Position numbers and translations under genes: made by a program. A stretch of 64,000 bases of DNA from Sarcomyxa edulis (taxonomy: Eukaryota > Basidiomycota > Agaricomycetes > Agaricales > Mycenaceae). The stretch is from NCBI GenBank assembly GCA_009761415.1, contig QUOL01000001.1, positions 930,001-994,000 on the forward strand, in the 5' to 3' direction. Under the pieces are notes generated by a model. The model made no database searches and was not told the DNA's origin. It saw nothing but the letters and a program-made list of their open reading frames with translations. Positions 46,295-59,158 of the stretch are shown one piece after another. Position 1 is the first letter of the stretch. Every line of letters starts with the position of its first letter.

Positions 46295-49200
46295 ATGGTC
46301 GCATCCTCCGCTGCTGGTGTACTGGCCCTCCTCTCAGAACCAGAACCTATATTCAAACAACATGCTTTAAAGGCCCTCAATCCTTTGGTACCCCAGTTTT
46401 GGGCCGAAATATCTGAACACATTGCCCTCATGTGCGTACCCCAACTCGTTTTGTCTCTTGCGCGTTAACACCATTTCTTTGCAGAGAAGCACTATACGAG
46501 AGCGAAGACTTGTCTCTAGAAGCTCGCGACTCGGCTGCACTACTCGCAAGCAAAGTCTACTACTTCTTGGGAGAGTACGAGGAAGCTCTTTCCTTTGCTC
46601 TGGGTGCAGGAAACGCGTTCGAGGCAGAAGCTCGCGCTTATGGCTCAGAAGAATACGTGGAGACCGTAGTTTGTGAGTACATGGTGTCCTTGAATCTACT
46701 AGGTGCTGACGACCTCTGCAGCCAAAGCTATTGACAGGTATATCCAACTCAGGTCTACAGAGTCGACCGGGAAAAAGGAAAAGATTGACCTACGTTTACA
46801 AGCCATCATCGAGGGCATTTTCAAACGGTGTATTCAGGAAGGCGAATACAAGCAGGTAACACCACACTCAATATCCATGTCGGCTCTTCCTGAATCTTAT
46901 GTTCCAGGCTATAGGCATTGCTCTCGAGTCCCACAGATTCGATATCATTTCACAAATATACGAACAGACGCAGGATATCTCCCTTTTGTCTTACACAATG
47001 GAGGCCGTCATTGATACTGGCTTTTCTCTCTCCTACCGCGACCAAGTGCTCAACTTCCTCTTCCCCTTGTTCCCAAAACCAACAGCGGATGGTTCTCCAT
47101 ACGTTCATGCCCTCACTCGTCTACTCGTTTCTCTCAGCAGCCCTTCCCTCACCGTACCACTCCTAACATCACTTGTGCCCAAGGACAAACTCCTAGCATA
47201 CCAATTCGCTTTCGATTTGGTGGAAGGTGGCGCTCAAGACTTCCTGGAAGCTATACGCGGAGACTTACCAGAAGGCGAATCGGTAATACGCGTTTTCTGC
47301 AAATATTTCATGATCCTGACTCGTTATTGTATAGGAAACGAAAGAAATATACAACAACCTCCGGAATATCCTCACCGGCCAAGAATCCGTCAAATTGTAC
47401 CTCGAATTCCTCAAACGCAATAATCACGTCGACATGCTCATCCTGAAAAATACAAAGGTTTGAACTTGCTTTCTTTCCCTATGCCATACCTCTCACTTCC
47501 ATTCCCAACAGGACGTCCTCGAACCCCGTTCATCCATATACCACACCGCCCTCACGCTCCAAAATGCGTTCATGCACTCTGGCACAACATCTGACGTCTT
47601 CCTCCGCGAAAATCTCGAATGGCTCGGTCTCGCATCCAACTGGGCCAAATTCTCCGCCACTGCCGGTCTAGGCGTCATTCACAAAGGATACTACCAACAC
47701 GGAATGGAAATCCTCGGTCCCTACCTCCCCCAAGCCGGCATCGAAAGCACCGTTCCCGGCGCCGCCTACTCCGAAGGAGGTGCCCTCTACGCTCTAGGGT
47801 TGATCAACGCGGGTTGCGGGAGCACCGTTATACCCTACCTCCGGGACGCCCTAAAAGCAGCTGAAGGTGAAGTCGTCCAACACGGTGCGGCGCTTGGATT
47901 GGGTGTAGCAGGGATGGGATCGCGTAGTGCGGATGCGTTTGATGATTTGAAGACGGTGTTGTTTATGGATTCGGCGGTGGCTGGGGAGGCTGCTGGGTAT
48001 GCTATGGGGTTGATTATGTTGGGTACTGCGGCGGGGGATGCTGTGAAGGAGATGTTGAGTTATGCGAGGGAGACGCAGCATGAGAAGATCATTAGAGGAC
48101 TTGCTGTTGGTGTGGGATTCATCTATTATGGAAGACAGGAGGAGGCGGATGAGACTATCAAGTTGTTGCTCGCTGAAAAGGTGAGTCTCGTCGATGTTCT
48201 AGTCATTTTATTCGCTCACCTATCTGTTTCTAGGACCCTATCCTCCGCTATGGTGGTGTATACACTCTTGCTCTAGCCTACGCAGGCACATCCAACAACG
48301 ATGCTGTCCGTAAGCTTCTCCACATCGCCGTATCAGACACTTCGGACGACGTACGACGGGCAGCAGTCACTGCGCTAGCTTTCTTGCTCTTCAAGAACCC
48401 CGGACAAGTCCCTCGGATTGTACAACTATTGAGCGAAAGTTATAACCCACACGTTCGTTGTGGTGCCACTTTGGCTTTGGGCATTGCATGTGCTGGGACT
48501 GGCCTTCAGGACGCCGTCGAGATCCTCGAACCTATGACAAAAGACGGCGTCGACTTCGTTCGCCAAGGCGCCTTCATAGCCCTCGGCATGATCCTTGTCC
48601 AACAATCCGAAGCCTCCTCCCCCTCCTTAGCCCCCACCCGAGCCCTTTACACCAAAGTCCTCTCCGACCGACACGAAGACCCTATGGCTCGTTTCGGCGC
48701 TGCCATCGGGCAAGGTCTGATTGACGCTGGAGGTAGGAATGTCACGATCAATCTACAGAGTCGTGCTGGGAGTAGAAATACGAGCGCTATCGTGGGTATG
48801 GCGATGTTCTGTCAGTTCTGGTATTGGTATCCTTTGGCGCATTGTGCGTGTTTAGCTTTCGAGCCTACGGGAATTATTGGGCTGGATGGGGATTTGAAGG
48901 TGGGTTTTCGAATGATTGTTTGTGGAGTATGGTATGGTATGTGGTGCTGATGTGTTGTGATTGTGATGATAGGCTCCCAAGTTTGAATATGTGTCGAACG
49001 CGAAGCCAAGCTTGTTTGCTTACCCAGCTTCTACGAAACCACCGAAGAAGGAGGCGGTGACGAAGGTCGCGACTGCTGTTCTATCGACGACTGCCAAAGT
49101 CAAAGCTAGAGAAAAGAAGAAGGCTGCTGCTGAGGGAGATGCTATGGATACCGTATGTGTCGTTCTCCGATCCTCCAAGCGTATGAACTGACATTATGGC

Positions 49201-49904
49201 CATCCAGGATGAAAAGGTGGAACCCAAGAAAGAAGGAGACAACGGCGATGTAGATATGAAATCCGATGAACCTTCCTCATCAGCCAAACACGGTGATATA
49301 TCACCCATCACAGGCTCGATCTCCAACCTCGTAGACGATCCGAAAGCTTCCACATCTTCTTCCACCAGTACGAAATCTTCACGAAAAACCGAACCCGCAT
49401 TCGAGATGCTACCCAACTTTTCCCGCGTCACCCCAGCCCAACTCGCTCATATCACCTTCCCTCCTGAAGGTCGTTATCAGCCCGTACGGGCAGTATCGAC
49501 GACAGCTGCATCGACGCGGAATGGGAAAGCACCTGCCACAGCCACTGCGACAGCCAAGGTACCTTCGCCTTCGTCGCTAAACATGGGATCAGAGAAATAT
49601 TCCGGTGGTGGTATCATGATCCTAGCTGATCTGCGTCCTGATGAGCCTGCTGAGTTTATCGATTTCGAACCGGCTCCGATCGTTGCTGCAGAGCCGCAAC
49701 CTGCGACTGGTAACGGTGATGCGACGGGTGCTGGTGCTGGTGCTGGTGATGTACCTTCGGGTCCTCATATTTCTCTCGATGAGAATGCTCCTGAGGCTGC
49801 TCCTCCAGAATCTTTCGAGGTGAGTTCGTTATTGAATCGCGATGGCCAATCTGGGTGCTAATGTGTTTTTTTCTTCGAAGTACCCTTTTGATAATGACAC
49901 TTAA
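46295..49904 (+). CDS. RPN2: 26S proteasome regulatory subunit Rpn2 (PSMD1)
   Basis: Many exons; the first runs 46295-46431 and the last is only 24 nt (49881-49904, YPFDNDT). The N-terminus is helical (LLSEPEPIFKQHALKALNPL). The centre is a toroid of PC repeats: ATAGLGVIHKGYYQHGM, EGGALYALGLINAGCG, VQHGAALGLGVAGMGS, GEAAGYAMGLIMLGTA, KIIRGLAVGVGFIYYGRQ, LRYGGVYTLALAYAGT and VRCGATLALGIACAGTG. A Lys/Glu-rich disordered insert follows (KVKAREKKKAAAEGDAMDTD), then the conserved C-terminal FEMLPNFSRVTPAQ and the FEYPFDND end. Rpn2 is the base scaffold for Rpn13 and the ATPase ring. Confidence 0.97.
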
Positions 49905-50336
49905 AGCGCGGATGTTTTGCGTTGTATGCATTTGCTATTAATCCATTTGTTTTCTTGATTTTGTTCTACTTTTAGAGGATTGAGTCGTGTGAGCTTTGCC
50001 TGTTCTGATTCATCATTCAAGCCTTGGGCTGCAAAACCTATGATGGAAGTGAGTAAACCGCAATCTCGATTCCCAAAGTCTGAGGTTTCACGGCGGACAT
50101 GACGACTAATCAAGTCTACCTCCACGCAGATCAGACACTACCTGTGCAGAGCTAAAGATTGCGGCATGCGATCTCACACTAAGAAGCAGCTATTAGTTTC
50201 ATGGGCTAATTGCAGCTGGAATTTCTCAAAGCACGTCATACAGTAGGAATGAGTATTTGAGCTGGTATGTCAGCAAAGTCCTGAGACGACGTGTCTTCGT
50301 GCGATCCTTGCATTCCCTCTCAATTTTCAAGATCTC
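49905..50336. other. Intergenic, no feature seen
   Basis: About 430 bp after Rpn2 and before the dehydrogenase. The first part is T-rich (3' UTR). No gene or clear element seen. Confidence 0.45.
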
Positions 50337-51538
50337 ATGGCTAGCAATCTTGTTCGCGTCGCCATTCTCGACGACTATCAACGCGTCGCGTTGAAAAGCG
50401 CGGACTGGTCTTCCCTCAAGGATCGGCTGGTCGTTGATGTCTATTCCGACACCCTCGCCGACGAAGAAGCCCTTGCAAAGCGTTTAGAGAGCTACAATAT
50501 AATATGTGCCATGCGAGAAAGGACTGCGTTCCGGGCCTCCTTGCTTGACAAGCTGCCGAACCTCAAACTGATTGCCACTACGGGCAAGAAAAATGCTTCA
50601 ATCGATGTTGAGTACGCCAAGAAGAAGGGAATCGTGGTATCAGGTACTGGACAGAAAGGGAATTCGACTGTAGAGCATACTTGGGCTCTTATACTAGCTG
50701 CTACGCGATACATCATCGAGGAGCACGGGAATGTCAAAAATGGTAACCCCCAGTGGCAAACAAAAGTAAGTGGTACCTCGAAAATCCAAATGCATTACTG
50801 ATGTTATCGTAGATCCCACTGGGCTTGCAAGGGAGGACTATAGGAATGATTGGGGTAGGTCGACTTGGGTCCCAGGTCGCAAAGGTCAGCACTATTTCAG
50901 GACACTTGATGCTATCCAAATGTTGATTTAGCACGACTCGGATAAGATCGCAAAGGAGGCGTTCGGAATGAAGGTCATTGCTTGGTCGCCGCACCTCACT
51001 CCTGAACGCGCTGCAGCTGCAGGCGTGGAGGCCAAGTCTAAGGCAGAAGTCATGCAAGAGAGCGACATCGTGTCTATCCACATGGTTTTATCGGAGACGA
51101 CCCGAAGCCTCATAACCAAAGCGGATCTTGAGCTCATGAAGAGTACGGCATTCTTTATAAACACGTCCAGAGGTCCGATAGGTGCGTATCATCTTGTGAC
51201 AGTCAGACGAGATGAAGACAATGACTGACTGACTGACCATCTGGTTCTGATAGTGGAAGAGCATGGTCTGATCGAAGTCTTGGAGCAAAACAAGATTGCA
51301 GGCGCCGCTCTGGACGTCTTTAACATCGAACCGTTGCCTCTGGATCATCCGCTACGAGGATTGAAGAATGTCACACTGAGTCCGCATAACGCATATGTCA
51401 GCGATTCGAATTACGAGGCAAGTATCGGAGAACATTGACGTAAGATTTGTGCTGAAGCCTTCCTAGGCATTCTGGAATGACACGGTGGATAACATTTCGT
51501 CTTTCCTCGCTGGTGTACCCAAACGGGTTATCTCCTGA
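50337..51538 (+). CDS. D-isomer-specific 2-hydroxyacid dehydrogenase
   Basis: Several exons, the first 50337-50765; stop TGA 51536-51538. The substrate-binding part begins VRVAILDDYQRVALKSADWS. The NAD-binding fold has TIGMIGVGRLGSQVAK, then FGMKVIAWSPHLTPERAAAA. The catalytic residues fit the family: Arg in FFINTSRGPI, Glu in LDVFNIEPLPLDHPL and His in LSPHNAYVS. VSGTGQKGNSTVEHTWALIL marks the domain linker. It reduces 2-keto acids with NAD(P)H; substrate unknown. The stop lies 67 bp from the stop of the converging P450 gene. Confidence 0.9.
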
Positions 51539-51604
51539 ACTGTACGAGACGAAGGATCAATAAGGTACATTGATTCGTACTTTGGGACATGCTTACAATT
51601 GTAT

Positions 51605-53812
51605 TCATGCAACCTCTGAGGTAGATTGTATTACTTTCTGTATTTGTGTTGTACGAGGTATCAAACGACATTCGAAGGGTCGGGCGTGACTGAATTGTGC
51701 GAGAGTGGCACCAGGATCGTAAGAAAGAGTGGTGTATCGCAAGTATCAAAACAGCATCGCACCTGACTGTCCCAGAGTGATATGCTATAGTAGGTTCGCT
51801 TTCGTTCCCTGCAGAGTCTAGAGCTTTGGAGATGCGGAATGCACAAAGGACAGATGCGATAGCCAACCAAGCCGAATTCATAGCAAGATATCGACCGGGG
51901 CATATACTGGAAAAAGACTTGAGTCGATCGAGGTGCCGCTGAAAATGTTTTCTACTCACCGTCTTCCGAAACCAAAGGCAGCAAAGCCTGGGTCAGGTTG
52001 CTTGTTTGGCCCGAGGAATCGTTCTGGCTTGAAGGCCATAGGGTCTGGGTACATCGCTTCGTCATGTAGCATCGCCCTAAAAAAGTCTAGCCGTCAGATG
52101 AAATACATATTATTGAACGAAAACGCAGACCAAGCGTTTCCAATGACCGTTGTCCCTACATCCTTACCGTCAGTAAACTTGTAAGTGATAGATATACCAC
52201 CATACGTACCCGGCGGAATGTAGAACCCTTCGTAAACGTCCCCACGAATACTCAAGTGAGGTACTGTGGACGCACAGTTTTAGATGAACATGTTGGACTC
52301 ATGAGAGGAATAACGCACAAGCCATCGGTGTGACTGGTTGCCATCGGATGCATTCTGTAACGAAAGCCTCTACATAAGGCAAGGATGCACGATCCTCAAA
52401 ACCCGGAAGTCTGTTTTTGCCCACAACAGCATCCAGTTCGGCTTGAGCAAGCTCTTGACACCGAGGGTACGCCGTTGCAGCAAGGATGGCCGTAGTGACG
52501 AACGAGACCGTAGTATCAGATCCCGCAAAGTATGCTATAGCAGCACAATTCCTGATGATATCTTCTTGGTCTTGACTAAGTGAATCAGAAGATTTCAACT
52601 TTTCGAGATTGTCCGCAGCAAATGAGGGGATAGCAGTGCCTTCAGCCTACAGGACGTTATATCAACTATAAACGATGAAGTAGGGATCACTGACAATTGA
52701 TGCCTTGAGAGCTTGGAAAGGCTCGTCTCTGACTGCAAGTGTGGATCTCTTCCAGACCTTGGCCTTCCTCTTGAATCCGGCACCGGGAAGCCAGGAAGGC
52801 ACATATTTAACTGTACAAACTAGTCAAGCCTTATGAGGGAAAAAGACGAAACATACATACGTATAGGCAGAAAATCAACAAGGAACGCGCCGGGATGAAT
52901 GGCATGAGTAAGGCCTTGCATTGCCTCCTTTGCAAGTCTGACGTAGACATCGTTCTCAGGTTGGACATCATATCCGTATGCCACGCGTAGGATCACTGCA
53001 CCCATAAGCCTGAACAGGTATGTCAGTAAATAGTACGAGGTCTGACTGTACAAGAGCACTAACTCCCTTATATGGGGCACAAATCTCTCCGGGCTGTCTA
53101 AAAGGCGACGGAGGAATGTATTGGTCGCCTTGACTTGGGCCCCATAGTAAGCTGGGACGGCCCTTGGCTGAAAAGACTGATGAAATGTTTTTCGATGTCT
53201 CCGCCTGTAAAGAAGATGAGAAGTCTGGAAAGATGAACTACTCATCGCAGATTGACGAACCATAGATCACCGTAACGCATATGCGCAAAATCCCAATCCC
53301 AGCCCATAAGGTCGTTAGCCATGTGCATAGCTACTAGGTCATCCATATCATTATAGCGAGTCTCCAAAATTGATGCACGTACGAGGACGGTCAGAGTAAT
53401 TCGAAGAACGTTTCTCAAATAGGTCTAGGGCGACTTTTGCAGAATTCAAAATCACCATGGATTGACCCAAGTTCTACCCTATGTGGTCAATGTATGGTGG
53501 AATGAAGACAAGGCGAGCACGAAGTACCTCTACATAAATGATGTCTCCTAGATTGAACACCAGAGAATCAGCGAGGTGATGAGGTACTCGAGTGATTTGC
53601 AACTGACCGTATTGTTTTGCCCATTCGGCATATGTCAGCCATTGGTGATCCGTGGGCATGCAACCGATGTTTCCCACAAACGGAAGGAACCCTTTCGGTC
53701 CAGGAGGTAGAGGTAGCCCTCCGCGACGTCGAACAGTCTGCCAACTGCGAAGTATGATACAGAATAAGACGGTGGACAAAAATGAGAGGACGACACGGAG
53801 AGTAGAATCCAT
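51605..53812 (-). CDS. Cytochrome P450 monooxygenase
   Basis: Starts at ATG 53812 (a second in-frame ATG at 53854 would add 14 residues), more than ten exons, stop 51607-51605. An N-terminal anchor (LSFLSTVLFCIILRSW) is followed by the Pro hinge LPLPPGPKGFLPFVG. Helix C WRRHRKTFHQSF, helix I AYFAGSDTTVSF, helix K ExxR in VTECIRWQPVTPM, PERF in AFKPERFLGP and the heme loop FGFGRRICPGR with the Cys ligand are all intact once spliced. The end is YHSGTVSHARPFECRLIP. It is a microsomal heme oxygenase of the large basidiomycete multicopy type. Substrate unknown; no biosynthetic core gene is nearby. Confidence 0.93.
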
Positions 53813-54614
53813 GGCGACTAGCACAATTTGAAGGGAGTCGGGAAGACGGGTCAAGGAAGTCGAACGAAGGCGTGGCTTAAATATGGGTGGCTTATCTGCG
53901 CAGAGGTCATCCGTGCCGGGTACCTAAGCCTAAATCCTGAAGAGCGTCTCACTCGGAGGGCTGGCCTACCAAGTTGGGCAACAAGATACCCTACGAAGAA
54001 AGCATATTTCCGGCTCGACGTATAGATCGTGGGTAACCAGAGATATGATACTCACATGGCACTCGGAGGGACGAAATTCACGAGCAGTTCCGGTTTGGAG
54101 GAAATACCAGGTGGATACTCTCGTATAGAGATCGGTGCCAATTGGAGTCCTTATAGGCCATGTATTTCAGCCCACATCAAGCTTTGATATTCCTGAATAA
54201 GGAACGTTGTACTCGTCCCAGAGTGTGTGCATCCAGAGGTTCCTGCTACGATCTGTGCCAGGGTGGCCTTTAATCGCGGTAATTGTCGACGCGAACACGA
54301 GCGAGGAGATACTCTTGACCAAGATTATCTAGATCAGAGATGTACAAATCGCTGGTTATAGATTGCAATGAAAGAACCAATTCAAGTCAAAGCAGACAGT
54401 CATTGTGGCAAGTGGAAAGGAGCAAGTATTGTTGGATATCTCGATTCTTGAGTCAACCGTTTCGGTCAAGTTTTGTCGGGTGCGCCACTTCTGAAAACGC
54501 GTGACGCGTGACAGCCGATTTTGAGTCGTCGAATTTGAGTTGATCTTGTTCTTCACTCTCTTCTTCATCCACAGTTTTTCTTCTCAGGCTACTCATCAGA
54601 TCATATTGTCGACC
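53813..54614. other. Intergenic, divergent promoters of P450 and importin alpha
   Basis: About 800 bp between two divergent starts. ACTCGGAGGG occurs twice (near 53951 and 54061). No supported gene. The last 60 bp before the importin ATG are T/C-rich. Confidence 0.45.
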
Positions 54615-56508
54615 ATGGAAGCCACTAACGAGTCTCGTACGATGAAGGCTCGAAGAGATGGTATGCTTTCTACTTTTCTATCATCCCTTTTTCCCCACCC
54701 TTACGCGTCGTTCTTCACAGCCTACAAGAATAAAGGGGGCCTCAAACCCGATGATCTCAGACGTCGCCGTGAAGAACAGCAGGTTGAGATCAGGAGACAG
54801 AAGCGAGAAGAAAACATCTCAAAGAGAAGAAATTTCTTGCCTTCCACTGGCGCTGATTCCGACGAGGATGTCGGTGGCAACAACTGGGATCATCCTGTAT
54901 GTTGGCCTATCCTGCTATCCAAACCTATCCATTTTCTGACAATTTCAATAATAGCTGGCCGATGATATGATCGCTGGAGTCTTTTCGGACGATCCTGATC
55001 GTCAACTCGACGCGACCACCAAGTTCCGTAAACTTCTCTCGAAGGAGAAAAACCCTCCGATTGAACGGGTTATCGAATGTGGTGTTGTTCCTCGCTTTGT
55101 CGAGTTCCTCAAACATGGCCACTCTATGCTCCAGGTAAATACATTGCATATTGTCTTAGGCGCTTAACTTATCGTCTTACAGTTCGAAGCCGCTTGGGCC
55201 TTGACCAACATTGCCTCTGGGACAGCCGAGCACACTCAGATCGTCATCAACGCTCAGGCCGTTCCTGAATTCATCAACCTTCTTTCATCGCCAGTCCCTG
55301 ATGTTCGCGAACAAGCAGTTTGGGCTCTAGGAAACATTGCTGGTGATAGTCCTCAATGCCGAGACTACGTCCTTCAACAGGGCGCACTGCGGCCCCTTCT
55401 GACTCTTCTGAGCGAACACCACAAGCTCAGCATGCTCCGGAATGCAACCTGGACGTTGAGCAACTTCTGCAGAGGCAAAGCCCCCCAGCCGGATTGGGAT
55501 TTGGTGCGTCGATCTCGTTCTATTTTCTCCCTTAGTTCCCCGACTTACCTTGAACATGTCTTGTAGATCTCGCCAGCTTTGACAGTGTTGACAAAGCTGA
55601 TATATTCGCTCGACGATGAGATCCTCATTGATGCCTGCTGGGCCATCTCTTATCTCTCCGATGGTTCCAACGACAAGATCCAGGCCGTAATTGAATCTGG
55701 AGTCTGCCGACGCCTCGTCGACCTTCTGATGCACAGTTCAACGTCTGTACAGACCCCTGCACTTCGCTCTGTCGGAAACATCGTGACTGGTGATGACCTT
55801 CAGACACAGGTTGTCATTGCCTCTGGCGCGCTTCCTGCACTATTGTCTTTACTCTCTTCTCCCAAGGACGGCATCAGAAAGGAAGCCTGCTGGACGATCT
55901 CTAACATCACCGCTGGTTCCCCTCCTCAGATTCAAGCCGTGATTGACGCTAACATCATCCCACCTCTCATCAACATCCTTCAAAATGCTGATTTCAAGAC
56001 GAGGAAGGAAGCTTGCTGGGCTATTTCAAATGCTACATCTGGTGGCCTCCAGGAGCCAGCGCAGATTCGTTATCTCGTTTCCCAGGGTTGCATCAAACCC
56101 TTGTGCGATCTGTTGACGATGATGGATAACAAGATCATTCAAGTGGCTCTTGATGGGTTGGACAACATCTTGAAGATTGGCGAGATGGATAAGCAGGCTG
56201 CTGGTCCTGGAGCAGTCAACCAGTATGCTCTGTATGTCGAAGAAGCCGGTGGAATGATCACCATCCACAACCTCCAATCCCACGACAATTTGGAAATCTA
56301 CAAAAAGGCGTTCAACATCATGGACAAGTACTTCCCTGACGAGGAAGAAGTCGACGCTGCTATCAGTGCACCGAACGTTGATGCCACGGGTGCCTTCGCT
56401 GTGAGTCTTCTATTCTCACCTTTTCTCCACACATCTCTGACTTTTACTTCGACAGTTCCATTCAGACGTTGCTGCTCCTCAGGGAGGATTCAGTTTCGGG
56501 CAATAGAG
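54615..56508 (+). CDS. SRP1: Importin subunit alpha (karyopherin alpha)
   Basis: Seven or more exons from ATG 54615; the final exon ends at TAG 56506-56508. The N-terminal importin-beta-binding domain is basic: [36 protein letters not shown]. About ten armadillo repeats follow with the conserved W-N pairs that bind nuclear localisation signals: [69 protein letters not shown] and [15 protein letters not shown]. The end is acidic with [15 protein letters not shown]. It carries NLS cargo to the pore with importin beta. Confidence 0.97.
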
Positions 56509-56918
56509 GGCGTTTTTCGTCTTCTATATCTGTAGTATTTCCGTTTCTGTTGTTTTCCATTCCACCATCGTCTCCCGTCGCCGCTACAGTTTCCTGCCTA
56601 CAAAGCTCTTCCCTTGTGTTTTACTTTGCCAATTCACCTTACTGCACTTGATTTTCTTTTGACTCGCACTCCGCATGACCGATCCATATATTTGTCTTTC
56701 CCTCCCTTGCAAGCCGAAACCACCAAAATTAATGTATCTTGCGTCCTCGAACGTACCACCCATTCATGTACAGTTATTCCTGTAAACAGAACATTGATTT
56801 TGCGTACGAGTTTCCTTTCCCAGTATAGAATGAGTTGTGCTACTTGTAGATCGGCTAAGTGCACGCGTCGAAAAAAGTGATCAAGACGCTCTTCAAGAGC
56901 AAGTTGAACCTCGCGCCC
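56509..56918. other. Intergenic, importin 3' UTR and LSm5 promoter
   Basis: About 410 bp. T/C-rich 3' UTR-like sequence first. At 56888-56900 there is a 6-bp perfect inverted repeat with a 1-nt spacer (GCTCTT-C-AAGAGC). No gene is seen. Confidence 0.4.
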
Positions 56919-57407
56919 ATGGCATCTCAAATCCTTCCTCTAGGTTGGCTACACAATTCTCTCCGATCTAAAGACACACTGACGAAATGCACTTCGGTTT
57001 GCAGAACTGATCGACAGATGTATTGGCTCTCGGATATGGGTCATCATGAAGAGTGAACGTGAATTCACAGGGACGCTGTTGGGTTTCGATGATTTCGTCA
57101 GTGCGTACTATCGTTCTTGACCCCGGGATCCAGACGGATAACTCGAGATGTTCATAGATATGGTACTTGAGGATGTAACAGAATAGTGAGCCATCTTTGA
57201 CCCTCGTAACTCTGCAGAACATGTTCTGATCACTGTCTGCAGTGAAATATCACCTCAGGGCACGAAAAAGACGAAGCTTGCTCAAACGCTTCTAAACGGG
57301 AATAATATATGCATGGTACGTCTCTGTTCTGTTACCTTCAGCCAACGCCAACCAACATATACTGTTACTAGTTGATACCTGGCAGTGCTGGGCCAGAAGA
57401 AACATAA
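56919..57407 (+). CDS. LSM5: U6 snRNA-associated Sm-like protein LSm5
   Basis: Five exons (56919-56943, 57005-57100, 57158-57185, 57243-57315, 57372-57407) give about 85 aa. Sm1 is [40 protein letters not shown]; Sm2 is [17 protein letters not shown]. The LNGNNI signature marks LSm5. It is part of the LSm2-8 ring on U6 snRNA and the LSm1-7 ring that helps mRNA decapping. The second and third exons are short (96 and 28 nt), and joins are fixed by Sm homology. Confidence 0.93.
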
Positions 57408-57646
57408 ACTGTCCGAAACGCATCCTGCTCTTCCGCTGCATATCCTCAAAGGCGAGCACACATGAACGTGTTGTTGGATGTCTGCTATTTTCACTGCTCA
57501 TGAATCCAATCACAAACCAGTTAGCTATGGGGTTACACTGCGTATATCACCTCTGTTGTAATGATTGCTCGCTGAATGACATCGAGTCTCTGTATCATTC
57601 ATTGATGATCTACTTGACTGTCTACATCTCGACGACTGCACCTCGC

Positions 57647-59040
57647 TCATACTGGAATCGCCAAATCAAGCGTCACAGGCCAATGGTCGGACAACTTGAG
57701 GTCTTTTAGCTCGTTCCTAATCTCGCAGGAGGCAACCTTCTCAAGGATCCGCTCTGACACCTTTATATCCGCCGAATCACGATCTATCCACTCTAGAGGA
57801 GGAAGTACACTCACTATGAACGAATCCAACCTCCACGCCCCGAATTTAGGGCTTGAGTGTCTGTTCCATTGCGGAGATTAGAGGAGATAGGTCGTGGCAT
57901 CGAAGGACTCGAGAGAAGACCCACGTATATTGTTCCGCCTCGGGATGTAGATGCCGCCATGCATCTACTAGTTTCCCATATGATTCTGCATCTTCCGGAT
58001 TCAGAATTCTATCGAATCCCCTTCTCTCTTGTTCCGACAGACCACTCATGTGGTTCCAATACGTTTGCGCTTTCGCGTCGAGGTCTGTGCGGCTGTCGTA
58101 TGCGAACCGCTCCTGTGACAATTGCAAGACACGATGACTCACCTTTCTTGGAAGGGATGCAATTGAAGTCGCCGGCCCAAATTATTGGCTTCTTGGAATC
58201 GAGGTCCCGTAAATGGAGCATCAAAGCGGCGTTCCACTGCTCCTTGAGTTCCATATTCTGCACGTGAAGTTGTTAGCTCTCTTTCGACTGCATTACAAGG
58301 AAAAGGAAACCTTTAAGTTCTCGCCAGAATTCGGAACGTACGTGCCCACAATATACAGGTCTTCAAATTCCAGCTGGACGAATCCTACATAAGAGTATAA
58401 GTCTCACGCGACGCGTACAGGTTGCTAAGAGCCACTCACGGCCTTCTGTTTCTCCTGGTTTGTCTGTCCACGTAGGAAGACCAACAATGATGTTCAAAGG
58501 CTTGACTTTGGATAGAATGGCAGTCCCCGCTGATTATCAAGTCGGTCCAATCAATGAAGGGAAATTGTACAGTAAATGCGACGGATACAAACCGTGTCCT
58601 GGCTTATTGAGGTCCGTTCCCCAGGCCTGGTACTACTTGATGTCATTCATTAGAGCGTGCAGTTGCTACCAACGAGACATTCCTACTTTGAAACGCGTCT
58701 TTAGACAGAGTATGTCCGGCTTTCCCTTAGAGAACTTCGTTTCCGTCAGGATCAGGATATCAGGCTCCTCTGCCTCTAGGTACTTCTTGAGAAGCTATGT
58801 TGGAGCAGATATAAGTATACACGGAGGACTAGAGTGTACGCCTACCTTCTCGTCTACAGACTTGATACCATTGACGTTCCAAGTAGTCAACCGGGTGGCA
58901 TTTTCAGGTTTCTGGTCGAACTTGAAGGTAGGACCGTTTCCTGAAGTTGAAGAAGTCCTGGGCGCGAAGAAATCAAACTTCTGTTTCTTTTCTGTAGAAC
59001 ATTGCTCCTTCGATGTGACTGCTTTGCGTTTGAGAGACAT
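57647..59040 (-). CDS. AP endonuclease, exonuclease III/APE1 family
   Basis: Starts at ATG 59040 (MSLKRKAVTSKEQC); an in-frame ATG at 59094 would add 18 residues. Multiple introns, stop 57649-57647. Motifs: TTWNVNGIKSVDEK, then LILTETKFSKGKPDILC, GTAILSKVKPLNIIVGLPTW, VGTYVPNSGENLK, WAGDFNCIPSKKDLDAK, GFDRILNPEDAESYGKLVDA, WRLDSFIVSVLPPLEW and the active-site LKLSDHWPVTLDLA. The Asn of WNVNG, Glu of TETK, Asp/Asn of GDFN and His of SDHWP are all kept. It nicks DNA 5' to abasic sites in base-excision repair. It is divergent from the bS16m gene. Confidence 0.92.
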
Positions 59041-59158
59041 CAACGCGGTCGAGAGGAATTGAGTGGAAGACCGAAAGCACGACGCGCTGACCACGTGGCT
59101 TTGAGTTCGAATTTACCTTCGCTATTTTTGGGCGATTTATTTCTTTTATTTCCTAGCC
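59041..59158. promoter_or_regulatory. 118-bp bidirectional promoter with CACGTG site
   Basis: It lies between the APE1-like and bS16m starts. CACGTG occurs at 59092-59097 within ACCACGTGGC, which shares CCACGTGGC with the uS17m promoter site near 2227-2235. The APE alternative start (59094) overlaps this box. Confidence 0.45.

Noticed and set aside
51605..53812. P450 as a pseudogene because unspliced frames are broken
   Set aside because: After removing short introns the I helix, ExxR, PERF and heme-loop motifs all fall in one frame with intact residues.
50337..53812. Small biosynthetic cluster (dehydrogenase plus P450)
   Set aside because: The genes converge, and no backbone enzyme, transporter or regulator of that type lies next to them.
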